Part shown: in pieces, positions 29,901-37,317 of the stretch | Layout: each line of letters begins with the position of its first letter | Position numbering within the stretch: position 1 is the stretch's first letter | NCBI RefSeq assembly: GCF_000648615.1 | Contig: NZ_JFZC01000089.1 | Span: 1-64,000 of the forward strand | Direction: 5' to 3' | Source: Sporolactobacillus terrae DSM 11697 | GTDB lineage: Bacteria; Bacillota; Bacilli; Bacillales; Sporolactobacillaceae | DNA: 64,000 bases | The notes under the pieces: generated by a model | Database searches by the model: none | Told to the model about the DNA's origin: nothing | What the model saw: only the letters and a program-made list of their open reading frames with translations | Position numbers and translations under genes: made by a program

Positions 29901-30416
29901 CTTTCTGCGGCGCTTTATCCTAAGGTCTATACAGACTATCTGCATTTTTGCGATACGTTTGGAGAAAATACGGTGCTTAGTACGCCGACCTTCTTCTATG
30001 GCCTTCGTTTAGGTGAAGAAGTATCGGTAACGATTGAAGAAGGTAAGATGCTTGTCGTTAAATTAATTTCAATCGGCCATCCACAAAAGGACGGAACGCG
30101 GACTTTGTACTATGAATTAAACGGACAGCCGCGCGAAGTATCGGTGAAAGATGTGAATGTCCAATCATCTGAAACGGCGCATGAAAAAGCTGAGAAAGAT
30201 AATCCACATCAAATTGGTGCTTCCATGCCAGGTACGGTCGTTAAAGTTCTTGTATCTTCCGGAGAGCGTGTGAAGAAGGGCGACCATCTGCTCGTTACTG
30301 AGGCAATGAAGATGGAAACAACCGTCCAGGCTTCAATGGATGGGACCGTTAAAAAGATACATGTTAATGAGAACGATGTAATCGAAACTGGGGATTTGAT
30401 GATTGAGTTAAGCTAA
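26973..30416 (+). CDS. pycA: Pyruvate carboxylase
   Basis: 1147 residues, full length. The order is biotin carboxylase domain (LLIANRGEIAIRICRA at the start, GGGGRGMR and EVNPRVQVEHTITE at about 165-170 and 290-305), carboxyltransferase domain (TTFRDAHQSLLATRMRT at about 535-555, with metal ligand histidines in IHLHTHDTSGNG), then the biotinyl domain with TEAMKMETTV near residue 1112. It makes oxaloacetate from pyruvate, ATP and bicarbonate, the anaplerotic counterpart of the PDH complex in this window. The start overlaps ftsW; a strong terminator follows. Confidence 0.97.
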   Translation: MLKRKIKRLLIANRGEIAIRICRACTELGIRTVAIYSKEDISSYHRYKADESYLVGKGKNPIEAYLDIDSIIEVAKTHHVDAIHPGYGFLSENAEFARRCEEEGIIFVGPRPEHLTTFGDKAAAREAALNANIPVIPGSGGPVSSVEDVKNFGEKHGYPIIIKAVLGGGGRGMRIVRSAQGVEEAYARATSEAKQTFGKEDVYVEKYLDHPRHIEVQIMADQSGEIVHLYERDCSVQRRHQKVVEVAPSRGLGEKLRHEICEAAVRLMKSVNYLNAGTVEFLVTPNGQFYFIEVNPRVQVEHTITELITGIDIVSSQILIAEGYGLHEDPVLIPEQKEIHTYGYAIQCRVTTEDPSNQFMPDTGKIVAYRSGGGFGVRLDAGNAFTGSVITPYYDSLLVKLSTSARSFKSAAVKMLRNLKEFRIRGIKTNIPFLINVVKHPDFLEGNVSTTFIDTTPELFVFEKILDRGTKMLSYIGNVTVNGYPGIAKNKKPIFDVPPIPDVKLSDPYPGGTKQILEEKGPKGVSEWVKAQKKVLLTDTTFRDAHQSLLATRMRTKDIIRVTAQTAHLLPHLFSEEAWGGATFDTAYRFLREDPWERLHKIRAKMPNILLQMLLRGSNAVGYKNYPDNLIKAFVKEAAKHGVDVFRVFDSLNWIEGMRVSLDAVIESGKIAEGTMCYTGDILDGLRTKYTIDYYKKMAKELENAGAHILGIKDMAGLLKPEAAYRLIAELKDTVDIPIHLHTHDTSGNGIYTYVRAIEAGVDIVDVAIEAMAGMTSQPSVNSLYYALSANDRRPDLSIDALESLSHYWEKVRACYFPFESGMKTSNAEIYKLEMPGGQYSNLKQQAIAVGLGDRFEEVKDMYRRVNLLFGDIVKVTPSSKVVGDMTLYMVQNNLNEDSIYEKGQTLDFPDSVVNFFMGELGQPYQGFPRELQRIVLKGKKPLTDRPGKNLEPINFDDIQARLEEKFERKFKFHEVLSAALYPKVYTDYLHFCDTFGENTVLSTPTFFYGLRLGEEVSVTIEEGKMLVVKLISIGHPQKDGTRTLYYELNGQPREVSVKDVNVQSSETAHEKAEKDNPHQIGASMPGTVVKVLVSSGERVKKGDHLLVTEAMKMETTVQASMDGTVKKIHVNENDVIETGDLMIELS

Positions 30417-30434
30417 TGTAAAGAATTGGATAAG

Positions 30435-30470
30435 AAAGAGCCGGGGGAATTTCCCCCGGCTCTTTTCTTG
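30435..30470. terminator. Bidirectional terminator between pycA and ctaA
   Basis: A 15-base inverted repeat (AAAGAGCCGGGGGAA with its complement, 30435-30449 and 30451-30465) with T runs in both directions. It serves the converging pycA and ctaA. Confidence 0.9.
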
Positions 30471-30483
30471 TTGTACAGCATTA

Positions 30484-31392
30484 TTATTTTTTTTCTGGAC
30501 GGCAGCCAAACAAAATGAGGATGGTTAAAATGCCAAAATATCCGGTTACAAAGAATGCATGAAGCAATAAAAAGAGTAAATTCATCTTCGTGGTGATAAT
30601 GAATATCCCTGCTACCGCTTGAAGAAATACCAAAATAAGAATGATAAAGAGCAGATTTGATAGTTGTTCTTGACTCTTGTACCGCTTTATTGCTGCAATC
30701 AGTGTTCCGATTAACCAGACAAGCAAAATTAATGCAAGGGCGCGATGTAAATACTGAACCCCTGCCTTACTCATCCATGGTTCAGGGAACAAGTGCCCAT
30801 TGCAGAGCGGAAAATCGGTACATCCCAGACTTGATTCGGTATGGCGGACAAAAGCACCTGAATAAACCAAGAGATAAGTATAAATGCCTAATAAAATAAA
30901 ATTCCATTTCATTGGCGTCCGCACGGAGAGATTGATCCGATAACGATTCGGATTGACTTGTTCAAAAACGAGACAGGTCAAAAGAACCATGCTTGCAAAT
31001 GAGAGCAGTGAAATACCAAAATGAAGTGCAAGGACAACGGAGGACTGTCCCCAAACGACGGCAGCCATGCCAAGAAATGCTTGTAAAAAAATAAAAAAGA
31101 CAGAGGAACAAGCTAGAAAACGCATGCCCCATACGTGTTTGAAACGAATCCATACCCAAACGGCTTGGGCAACGACAAGAAGTGAGGCTAGTCCTGAAAC
31201 AACGCGATGACTATACTCAATCCAAGTATGGTGGGTTTGCGCATCCGGAATGACTTTTCCATTGCAAAGCGGCCAATTATTTCCGCAGCCATATTCCGAG
31301 CCGGTATTCGTTACGAGTGCCCCCATCAATACAACAATCAGTACAGCAAGTGTACCGGCAACGCTGATCATTTTTAACCATGTAGAACGCAT
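30484..31392 (-). CDS. ctaA: Heme A synthase CtaA
   Basis: 302 residues, eight membrane segments. GCGNNWPLCNGKVIP near residues 35-50 contains the conserved cysteine pair of Bacillus CtaA, HRVVSG is a heme-ligand His segment, and the second half repeats the pattern with SSLGCTDFPLCNGHLFP and HRALA. It converts heme O to heme A at the membrane. It is divergent from ctaB as in B. subtilis. No cytochrome oxidase structural genes (ctaC-G) are next to it, so the product must serve an oxidase encoded elsewhere, or the pair is a relic. Confidence 0.95.
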   Translation of the reverse strand: MRSTWLKMISVAGTLAVLIVVLMGALVTNTGSEYGCGNNWPLCNGKVIPDAQTHHTWIEYSHRVVSGLASLLVVAQAVWVWIRFKHVWGMRFLACSSVFFIFLQAFLGMAAVVWGQSSVVLALHFGISLLSFASMVLLTCLVFEQVNPNRYRINLSVRTPMKWNFILLGIYTYLLVYSGAFVRHTESSLGCTDFPLCNGHLFPEPWMSKAGVQYLHRALALILLVWLIGTLIAAIKRYKSQEQLSNLLFIILILVFLQAVAGIFIITTKMNLLFLLLHAFFVTGYFGILTILILFGCRPEKK

Positions 31393-31719
31393 AGAATCAC
31401 CTGATTTTCTGTTTTTGCAGATTGCGATTTGTTAACCGCATGGTTCCATTCTATCAAATTTTGCCGAGCTGCTTGCATATTTCGCTCAAATTCAAAGGCT
31501 TTGGCCTTAAAAAAGGCTGCATTTTCATCAAAAATCCGATAAATGAATGAAAAATAGTGATGTAAATCATTGAGTATTACATAAGACAAATCGGAGCCGT
31601 TCCTTTATAATTAAATGGGAACGATGTGTTAGACGACGCGTTTTGTTTGCTGTTAGTCAACACGGTTTATTTAATAAAAAAACAGCTTATCCCTTTATGC
31701 ATAAGAAAGAAGGCATTCT

Positions 31720-32646
31720 ATGATGAAAATGATCGACTCCTCTAGCCAGGCTATTGAATCGCATGATACAACGCCTTTGCGAGATATGGTACGCGATGTA
31801 CTGACGACCGTAAAGATTGGCATCGTTGATTCTAATCTTTTTACCACTTTTTCCGGGCTTATGCTGGCGATGCACTTTACTGGAGCAAGTTGGCTTGATG
31901 TATGGCCGCAGATTCTCTTCGTTCTCATTGGAACAGCACTTGTGATTGGCGGAGGATGTTCACTGAATAATTATATTGATCGGGACATTGATCCGTTGAT
32001 GGAGCGCACGCATGAACGTCCGTCGGCAACCGGAAAAATGACAGGAAAGACCGTACTAGTTATGGGGGTTGCCTTGTCCGTGCTCGGCCTTGTTGCGCTT
32101 CTTGCTGCATCAATAACAGCAGCGGCATTCGGGTTACTGGGCCTGCTTGTTTATGTTCTGGTATATACCTTGTGGCTGAAAAGAAGCCATTCGATGAATA
32201 CCGTCGTAGGCAGTGTAGCCGGAGCGGTTCCGCCCATTATTGGATGGGCAGCCGTTGACCCTTCGCTTAACTCGCCGATTCCTTGGATCATGTTTCTTAT
32301 CCTATTTCTTTGGCAGCCTCCCCATTTTCTTGCACTTGCAATGAAGCGCGTTGAAGAATATAGGCGGGCGGGAATTCCAATGCTTCCGGTTGTTGCAGGG
32401 TTTGAGGTAACCAAGCGGCAAATGATTGTCTATGTAGCTGCTTTAGTTCCAACGTCGTTTCTTCTTTATGAGCTTGGACCGATCTACATTATAGGCGCAT
32501 TGGTTTTAAGTTTTACTTGGCTTGGGCTGGCGATATACGGGTTTAAAGCGAAAGATACCATTAAGTGGGCAAAGCTGATGTTTGTTTATTCACTGAATTA
32601 TATGATGCTGCTCTTTTTATTGATGATCGTTGCAGCATTGTTATGA
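31720..32646 (+). CDS. ctaB: Heme O synthase (protoheme IX farnesyltransferase) CtaB
   Basis: 308 residues; UbiA superfamily prenyltransferase with about nine membrane helices. The prenyl-diphosphate/Mg2+ motif NNYIDRDIDPLMERTHERP is at about residues 85-103, followed by YTLWLKRSHSMNTVVGSVAGAVPP and the second Asp-rich loop region. It adds farnesyl to heme B to make heme O, the substrate of CtaA, which is divergently encoded 330 bases away. A terminator comes 22 bases after the stop; ctaC-ctaG are not downstream. ATG 31720 gives MMKMIDSS; ATG 31723 is equivalent. Confidence 0.95.
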   Translation: MMKMIDSSSQAIESHDTTPLRDMVRDVLTTVKIGIVDSNLFTTFSGLMLAMHFTGASWLDVWPQILFVLIGTALVIGGGCSLNNYIDRDIDPLMERTHERPSATGKMTGKTVLVMGVALSVLGLVALLAASITAAAFGLLGLLVYVLVYTLWLKRSHSMNTVVGSVAGAVPPIIGWAAVDPSLNSPIPWIMFLILFLWQPPHFLALAMKRVEEYRRAGIPMLPVVAGFEVTKRQMIVYVAALVPTSFLLYELGPIYIIGALVLSFTWLGLAIYGFKAKDTIKWAKLMFVYSLNYMMLLFLLMIVAALL

Positions 32647-32667
32647 TCTACTTATTGCATCATTAAT

Positions 32668-32699
32668 GAGTCGGAGGCGCATGCTTTCGGCTCTTTTTT
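32668..32699 (+). terminator. Intrinsic terminator after ctaB
   Basis: GAGTCG (32668-32673) pairs with CGGCTC (32688-32693) with further wobble pairs inside, then six T. Confidence 0.65.
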
Positions 32700-32864
32700 A
32701 CAGTGAAGAAAAAGCTCGAGAAAATAGCGGTCTCCTCCTGTTCCTCTGGAATGGTCCCTGACCTGCAGCTGCGCTATGAGACCTTTGGATCACTGCAACG
32801 GCCTAACATATGTCCTCTTCCACGTTCATACATTTAATATGATTGATGATGAGGAGGGCAAGCG

Positions 32865-33353
32865 ATGCTGAACTTAATTGAAGTGAATGAACAAAATGCC
32901 AACCAGTTGATCGACGTGTACAGACCGATTCATGAAGAAACCTGGATGCTTGGGCTTGAATCGAATTGGCTTAATCAATGCAAACCTGTTCAGCGCCATC
33001 GATCGCAGACCACCTGTTTTATTGCGGTAAAGGAGAAGCAAATGATAGGTTTTATTGCCATACAGGGTCATTCAGCACCTGAAATAAAGCATTGCGCATC
33101 GCTAAGCATCGGCGTGTTGAAGGCGTTTCGAGGCAATGGTTATGGAAAAATGATTCTCGAGAAGGCAGAGCAATGGGCACATGGGCATGATATTTTTCGT
33201 CTTGAAGCTTGTGTGGGTTATGAGAACCGAGCCGCTCTGCTGCTTTTTGGAACTTCAGGATATAGTGTAGAGGGGATACGCAAAGAAGCCTTTCAACGAG
33301 ATGGAGCCATGGTCGATGCGTTCTACATGGCAAAGTGCCTAAAAAAGGAATGA
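32865..33353 (+). CDS. GNAT-family N-acetyltransferase
   Basis: 162 residues. The acetyl-CoA-binding segment is SIGVLKAFRGNGYGKMILEKAEQWA (family R/QxxGxG/A as RGNGYG, about residues 88-93). The following DIFRLEACVGYENRAALLLFGTSGYSVEGIRKEAF is the standard beta5-alpha4 region of GNAT enzymes close to the RimJ/RimL type. The substrate cannot be deduced. ATG follows GAGGAGGG. It is unlikely to be B. subtilis ylbP, given the different location. Likely monocistronic. Confidence 0.88.
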   Translation: MLNLIEVNEQNANQLIDVYRPIHEETWMLGLESNWLNQCKPVQRHRSQTTCFIAVKEKQMIGFIAIQGHSAPEIKHCASLSIGVLKAFRGNGYGKMILEKAEQWAHGHDIFRLEACVGYENRAALLLFGTSGYSVEGIRKEAFQRDGAMVDAFYMAKCLKKE

Positions 33354-33480
33354 GGAACAATAATTCGGATGGAACTTTTTTAAAAGTGTTAAAGTAAATG
33401 ATATATCGGTCGTTTACGGGTTTATCAATGTGAGGAATGGGACAGAATGGGACTGGAAAGTCAAGGGAGGTTAAGCCGAG

Positions 33481-34008
33481 TTGAAACTACCAGTCTCGTT
33501 TAAAAAAAGCTGTACAATCCTTATTATTCTCTCATTCTGGGTCGCGGGCATGATTCTCTACGTACAAGCGTGGCATCCTGTGTCGGCGAAAACAACCGCG
33601 ACCACCCAAGAGGAACGTCAAATTTCTCCAGTCGCTGACCAGGAACGAGAGATACTTAATCAGGTTCAGCGGCAACGTAACGCATCCCATCAAAAGCCTG
33701 CTGAACCGGATTGGGACTTGTTTCGTGCGTCACGCATCGTCGCGCAGCAACTTGCATCCCAAGATTCAGCGGAAAAGGGGAACATTGAAACGATGTTGAG
33801 CGACTTGGGTTATCATCCGGGCAGTGTTCATGTCTTGAAAATGCAGCGCAATAGAAGACCCATGGACGCTGCTCAGATTCTGCGTGATACAGCAGATGCC
33901 AAGCTTCTGCAATCAGCGCATCTTTCTCGCATCGGGGTGGGCTATGCATCGGGAAGAAACGGACAGGTCTGGATTGTTTTGTATCGTGACCGCGCCGCAG
34001 ATAAATAG
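33481..34008 (+). CDS. Secreted or anchored protein with a divergent CAP-like domain
   Basis: 175 residues from TTG 33481, after GGGAGG. Residues 7-30 form a signal or anchor helix, ending near VSAKTTA. The remainder follows the outline of a CAP/SCP (YkwD-type) domain: EREILNQVQRQRNASHQKPAEPDWDLFRASRIVAQ (first helices), LSDLGYHPGSVHV, TADAKLLQSAHLSRIGVGYASGRNGQVWIVLY (last helix and strand pair). The histidines of canonical CAP domains (in xxxSH and GHR segments) are missing. It precedes ylbC, which has an intact CAP domain. Proposed to be a degenerate CAP paralogue; function unknown. Confidence 0.5.
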   Translation: MKLPVSFKKSCTILIILSFWVAGMILYVQAWHPVSAKTTATTQEERQISPVADQEREILNQVQRQRNASHQKPAEPDWDLFRASRIVAQQLASQDSAEKGNIETMLSDLGYHPGSVHVLKMQRNRRPMDAAQILRDTADAKLLQSAHLSRIGVGYASGRNGQVWIVLYRDRAADK

Positions 34009-34086
34009 CTGGGCAATACCCCTTTAACCGTGCTCTGGAGCGGATCGTTTATCTGTAAATTGCAAGACTTGCTATAATGGTAGAGG

Positions 34087-35163
34087 TTGCCAAGTATTAA
34101 GGGGGGATGGAAGATCAGAAGAACGAATGTGATTATCTTTTTCATTGCCGTAGCCGTCTTTGCGGGTACCTTCATAATCAGCTTGGTCAGTCTGCCTTCT
34201 GAATATCCGGATCACCCTTCGACAAATCAAAAGTTGTCTCTGCCGTCAAAGTCGAGCTTTAAGGTACCGGAAAGCGGTATCCATACGCTCATGGGCAAGT
34301 CGGAGAAGCAGTTGAGCAAAATGCTTGGAAAGCCGGAACGTGTTGATCCGACCAAGTTCGGCTACCGCTGGTTTATCTACGGAAGAGAAAGTGAAAACTA
34401 TGTACAAGTAGGCATTGATGTGAAAACGGATCGCGTCACAACGATCTATGCACTTGGAAAACAACTGAAACTAAATCCATTCGCCATCGGCGAAGCTTCT
34501 CAAAAAATATATGAAAAGGTGCCGATCGAAGCCGATCTTTCCTTCAATTATAATGGAACAAGAATAAATTTTGAGCTAAATGAAGAGGATATGATGATTC
34601 GTCCCTTAATGAAATTTGGCAAGGACTGGGTACAATTAAACTTTGATCATGTCTCGGATCGTTTGATTGGTGTCCGCTATATGACGACGGGTGTTCTCGC
34701 CGCGCAGCATCCTTATTCAATGACCTATCAAGGACAGCTGCCGAAAACACCGAACTTAAATGATAAAGAATGGATAGCTGTAAATCAAGCAGAAGACCAA
34801 GAGATCTTTGACATCAGCAATGTCATGCGTTTGCGTTTTAACAAGCCTATGCTTAAGTGGAATAAACAGGCCCATCAGGCAGCCTATCAGCATAGTAAAG
34901 AAATGCAAACCAGAAATTACTTCTCACATGATTCAAAGTGGTCGGGCGACCTTAAGACACGTCTTGATCGGCAAAACGTTTATTTTCAAACGGCGGGAGA
35001 GAACATCGCTGCCCGGTATCCCGATGCGGCTGCGGTAAGTCTTGGCTGGTTAAACAGCATTGATCATCGTAAAAATCTCTTAAACGACGTATTTACAGAA
35101 CTGGGCGTTGGATCGTATAAAAATTATTATACTCAAGATTTTGTCACCCCCCTTAATCCATAA
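34087..35163 (+). CDS. ylbC: YlbC-like CAP domain protein
   Basis: The open frame covers 358 residues from TTG 34087, but that codon lies just behind a TATAAT (34073-34078) and cannot have a leader. Alternatives in frame are ATC 34114, 7 bases after AAGGGGGG, or GTG 34129. A membrane anchor (VIIFFIAVAVFAGTFIISLV) is followed by an N-terminal CAP-associated domain (MGKSEKQLSKMLGKPERVDPTKFGY and repeats) and a C-terminal CAP/SCP domain from about residue 245: NVMRLRFNKPMLKWNKQAHQAA, YFSHDSKWSGDLKTR, AGENIAARYPDAAAVSLGWLNS, DHRKNLLNDVFTELGVG. This is the YlbC architecture and position. Extracellular, function unknown. Confidence 0.82.
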   Translation: MPSIKGGWKIRRTNVIIFFIAVAVFAGTFIISLVSLPSEYPDHPSTNQKLSLPSKSSFKVPESGIHTLMGKSEKQLSKMLGKPERVDPTKFGYRWFIYGRESENYVQVGIDVKTDRVTTIYALGKQLKLNPFAIGEASQKIYEKVPIEADLSFNYNGTRINFELNEEDMMIRPLMKFGKDWVQLNFDHVSDRLIGVRYMTTGVLAAQHPYSMTYQGQLPKTPNLNDKEWIAVNQAEDQEIFDISNVMRLRFNKPMLKWNKQAHQAAYQHSKEMQTRNYFSHDSKWSGDLKTRLDRQNVYFQTAGENIAARYPDAAAVSLGWLNSIDHRKNLLNDVFTELGVGSYKNYYTQDFVTPLNP

Positions 35164-35185
35164 GCATGGACCAAGGGCTTTTTTA
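35150..35185 (+). terminator. Terminator overlapping the ylbC stop codon
   Basis: CCCTTAATCCAT (35150-35161) pairs with ATGGACCAAGGG (35166-35177) with two mismatches or wobbles, followed by CTTTTTTA. The left arm includes the last codons of ylbC. Confidence 0.7.
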
Positions 35186-35264
35186 TCATGTACTGATGCA
35201 CCATTTTCTCAGGGGATGACTATGATAAATGTAGGAGTTCCGATACGGGAAGGAGTGTGTCCTC

Positions 35265-35708
35265 ATGGCAGAGGAAAAGACAAACGCTGCGATTGGTCGC
35301 TTTAAAACATTTCTTCGAAATCATCCTGAGATTGTGGCATATGTTCATAAGAATGACATAAAGTGGAGAGATGTGTTTGATGATTGGGTCATTTTCGGCG
35401 AATCTCATGAGGTATGGGAAAAATACGGCTTAAAAGAAAAATCAAGTGAAGATGACGATGAAAAAAGTCATCCAGCGTTTTCTTTTCATAAAGTCTTGAA
35501 GGTTGTGGATAATATTGATACAAAACAGTGGCAGGAAAGGCTTGAAACCATAAGCGGTGCGATCACCGGCATTCAATCATTTATCGGGCAGTTTCGTCAA
35601 AATAGCGATCAGGATCCACAAAATAGCACCAACAATCAAGAACAGCCAAATCAAACCGAACATCCGTCTGCACCTGCACAAAATCCATTTTTCTTTCGAA
35701 GGGATTGA
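35265..35708 (+). CDS. ylbD: YlbD-family spore coat protein
   Basis: 147 residues from ATG 35265, after GGAAGGAG. The N-terminal half FKTFLRNHPEIVAYVHKNDIKWRDVFDDWVIFGESHEVWEKY and the later helix VDNIDTKQWQERLETISGAITGIQSFIGQF match the YlbD coat protein family; a Gln/Asn/Pro-rich tail ends in FFFRRD. In B. subtilis YlbD is found in the inner coat of spores. The ylbE gene follows 5 bases after the stop. Confidence 0.85.
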   Translation: MAEEKTNAAIGRFKTFLRNHPEIVAYVHKNDIKWRDVFDDWVIFGESHEVWEKYGLKEKSSEDDDEKSHPAFSFHKVLKVVDNIDTKQWQERLETISGAITGIQSFIGQFRQNSDQDPQNSTNNQEQPNQTEHPSAPAQNPFFFRRD

Positions 35709-35713
35709 GCCCG

Positions 35714-35956
35714 ATGAGAAAAGAAATTCAGGCCTATTTAGACCAGAATGCTGATCTAAAACTATTTGTGCGCATGCATCCGGAATGGTACCGGACGTTG
35801 AGCAGATCGCCGTTGGAAGTCCAAAGACTTAAATCAGCGGCGGATCTTTTTTATGGCCGAACATTCAGTCAGCGGTTGGATCGTTTTAATCAGCGGGCGA
35901 GTATGATGAGTATGTTCGTTGCGATGGCGGAGGCCATGGCGGAAAAGAAAGCATAG
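35714..35956 (+). CDS. ylbE: YlbE-like protein
   Basis: 80 residues from ATG 35714, 10 bases after AAGGG; an in-frame TTG at 35705 overlaps the end of ylbD. MRKEIQAYLDQNADLKLFVRMHPEWYRTLSRSP and LKSAADLFYGRTFSQRLDRFNQRASMMSMFVAMAEAM match the YlbE family, small proteins of unknown function always next to ylbD. Co-transcribed with ylbD. Confidence 0.85.
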   Translation: MRKEIQAYLDQNADLKLFVRMHPEWYRTLSRSPLEVQRLKSAADLFYGRTFSQRLDRFNQRASMMSMFVAMAEAMAEKKA

Positions 35957-36042
35957 TCCAACCAATCGGCCGGCATTCGAATCGATGAATGGCACTTTGC
36001 GTCCATTTGTTGTATATTTTAATAGAACTGGAGGTGTTCGAG

Positions 36043-36480
36043 ATGATTGGAACATTGGAAAATATCTCGCTTTTGGATGAGGCAGACGAGCTTGCTGCGA
36101 TGATGATTCAGTCGGAGCCCTATGTGAGCTATTTAGAGAGCAAACGTAATGTTGAACGTGATCAAAAAGCGCAAGAACTTGTTCGTGCTTTCTTAAAAGT
36201 GAGAGATCGGTACGATGAAGTGCAGCGGTTTGGCAGATATCATCCCGATTACAAGAAAGTGATTAAAGAAATGATGCAAATGAAGCGTGAGCTTGACACG
36301 CATCCTTCGATTGCGGCCTATAAACAGCAGGAGAAACAGTTAAACGATCTCCTTGGTGAATTAAGCAAGGTTTTGGCATATGCCGTTTCTAAATCAATAA
36401 AAGTACCGACTGGAGATCCGTTTTTTGACCGCTCGTGTGGCAGCGGCTGCGGATCAGGTGGAAAATGCGGCTGTCATTAA
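36043..36480 (+). CDS. ylbF: YlbF/RicF, Y-complex subunit
   Basis: 145 residues from ATG 36043, after GGAGGTG; the frame is open further upstream without such a site. A helical YlbF domain (LLDEADELAAMMIQSEPYVSYLESK, RYHPDYKKVIKEMMQMKREL) is followed by a Cys-rich tail (SCGSGCGSGGKCGCH, five Cys). In B. subtilis YlbF (RicF) joins YmcA and YaaT in a complex that carries iron-sulfur clusters, assists RNase Y in mRNA maturation and promotes Spo0A activation, competence and biofilm formation. The Cys tail is the likely cluster ligand region. Confidence 0.92.
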   Translation: MIGTLENISLLDEADELAAMMIQSEPYVSYLESKRNVERDQKAQELVRAFLKVRDRYDEVQRFGRYHPDYKKVIKEMMQMKRELDTHPSIAAYKQQEKQLNDLLGELSKVLAYAVSKSIKVPTGDPFFDRSCGSGCGSGGKCGCH

Positions 36481-36620
36481 CGTTAAGACATCCGTTTCTA
36501 TTGTTTCGATGATGCTCAGAGAGAAGCTGGGTTTCTGCTTATGGATCATTAAGCGCGTGTGCGGATTGTTCCTGAGTATAAACCCTTAAAGGACCGGAAA
36601 CAAAGGGGTGGTGTGTTTCA

Positions 36621-36908
36621 GTGGGGATTCAGAACAGAGACGGAATTATTGTCTGGCTTTATAATACAAAATATTTACGTGTGCTTCGGCGTTATGGTTA
36701 TGTGCATTACATTTCAAAACGAATGAAATATGCGCTTCTTTATTGCGATCATGAGCAAACAAAAAAAACCTTGAATCAGCTGCTTAAATTAAAATTTGTT
36801 AAAGCAGTGGATGTGTCGCATATGCAAGAGGTTAGGACGACCTATGAAAAGGGAAAAAGCAGAGCTGAGGAACGCGACGAGAGGCTTATGCGCGAGCAAG
36901 TACGCTGA
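36621..36908 (+). CDS. ylbG: YlbG, DUF2129 cytosolic protein
   Basis: 95 residues from GTG 36621, after AAAGGGGTGG. RDGIIVWLYNTKYLRVLRRYGYVHYISKRMKYALLYCD and LLKLKFVKAVDVSHMQEVRTTYEK are the DUF2129/YlbG signature: a small alpha/beta protein. Function unknown; it always accompanies the ylbF-rsmD region. A hairpin follows at 37018. Confidence 0.9.
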   Translation: MGIQNRDGIIVWLYNTKYLRVLRRYGYVHYISKRMKYALLYCDHEQTKKTLNQLLKLKFVKAVDVSHMQEVRTTYEKGKSRAEERDERLMREQVR

Positions 36909-37017
36909 TCGTTAGCGTTTAACAGCAGCGGACAAGCGGAATGAAGTGGTCCGCAATTGAAGCGATGATTGTCATGAACGTGGCGGATAAAATGGAGTAA
37001 ATTTAAAAAAAGAAAAA

Positions 37018-37044
37018 ACCCGCAGGCAAACTGCGGGCTGTCTT
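37018..37044. terminator. Terminator hairpin after ylbG
   Basis: CCCGCAG (37019-37025) pairs with CTGCGGG (37031-37037). The minus direction has a long T run (A-rich at 37005-37018), while the plus side is only moderately T-rich (CTGTCTTTA), so it is stronger for minus-strand transcripts although no minus gene is near. Confidence 0.55.
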
Positions 37045-37059
37045 TACGCATCAAAAAAG

Positions 37060-37194
37060 ATGCAAGACAATGGGAGAGGAGAAACCGGCGGAAAACTTAT
37101 GGGGAAACGTAAGCATCCGCGGTTGGGCCAACATCTCTCTAGGATGTTGCCAAAAGCTAGTATTCACCATGCAATGAAATTATATACATGGTAA
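37060..37194 (+). CDS. Possible small basic peptide before rsmD, unidentified
   Basis: A 44-codon frame, with an internal ATG at 37099 giving 31 residues (MGKRKHPRLGQHLSRMLPKA...). It is strongly basic. GGAGAGGAG lies 17 bases before the internal ATG, too far for good initiation. It fills part of the 400-base gap between ylbG and rsmD. No family recognised; chance is a real possibility. Confidence 0.22.
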   Translation: MQDNGRGETGGKLMGKRKHPRLGQHLSRMLPKASIHHAMKLYTW

Positions 37195-37317
37195 TTGATT
37201 GTGTGTGTGACAGGGCTGAGGCGGACATGCGTTTTTTTTGTTTCTTCGGCTAGTAAGATCAATCGTCTATGGAAGATTGATTCTTATCCGGTATATCTTC
37301 AAGTGGAGGGTCGATTC

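Noticed and set aside
34107-34200. ATG in another frame right after AAGGGGGG before ylbC, suggesting a frameshift
   Set aside because: The ATG touches the ribosome-binding site without spacing and its frame stops after about 30 codons with no similarity to YlbC; a rare start codon in the ylbC frame explains the layout better.
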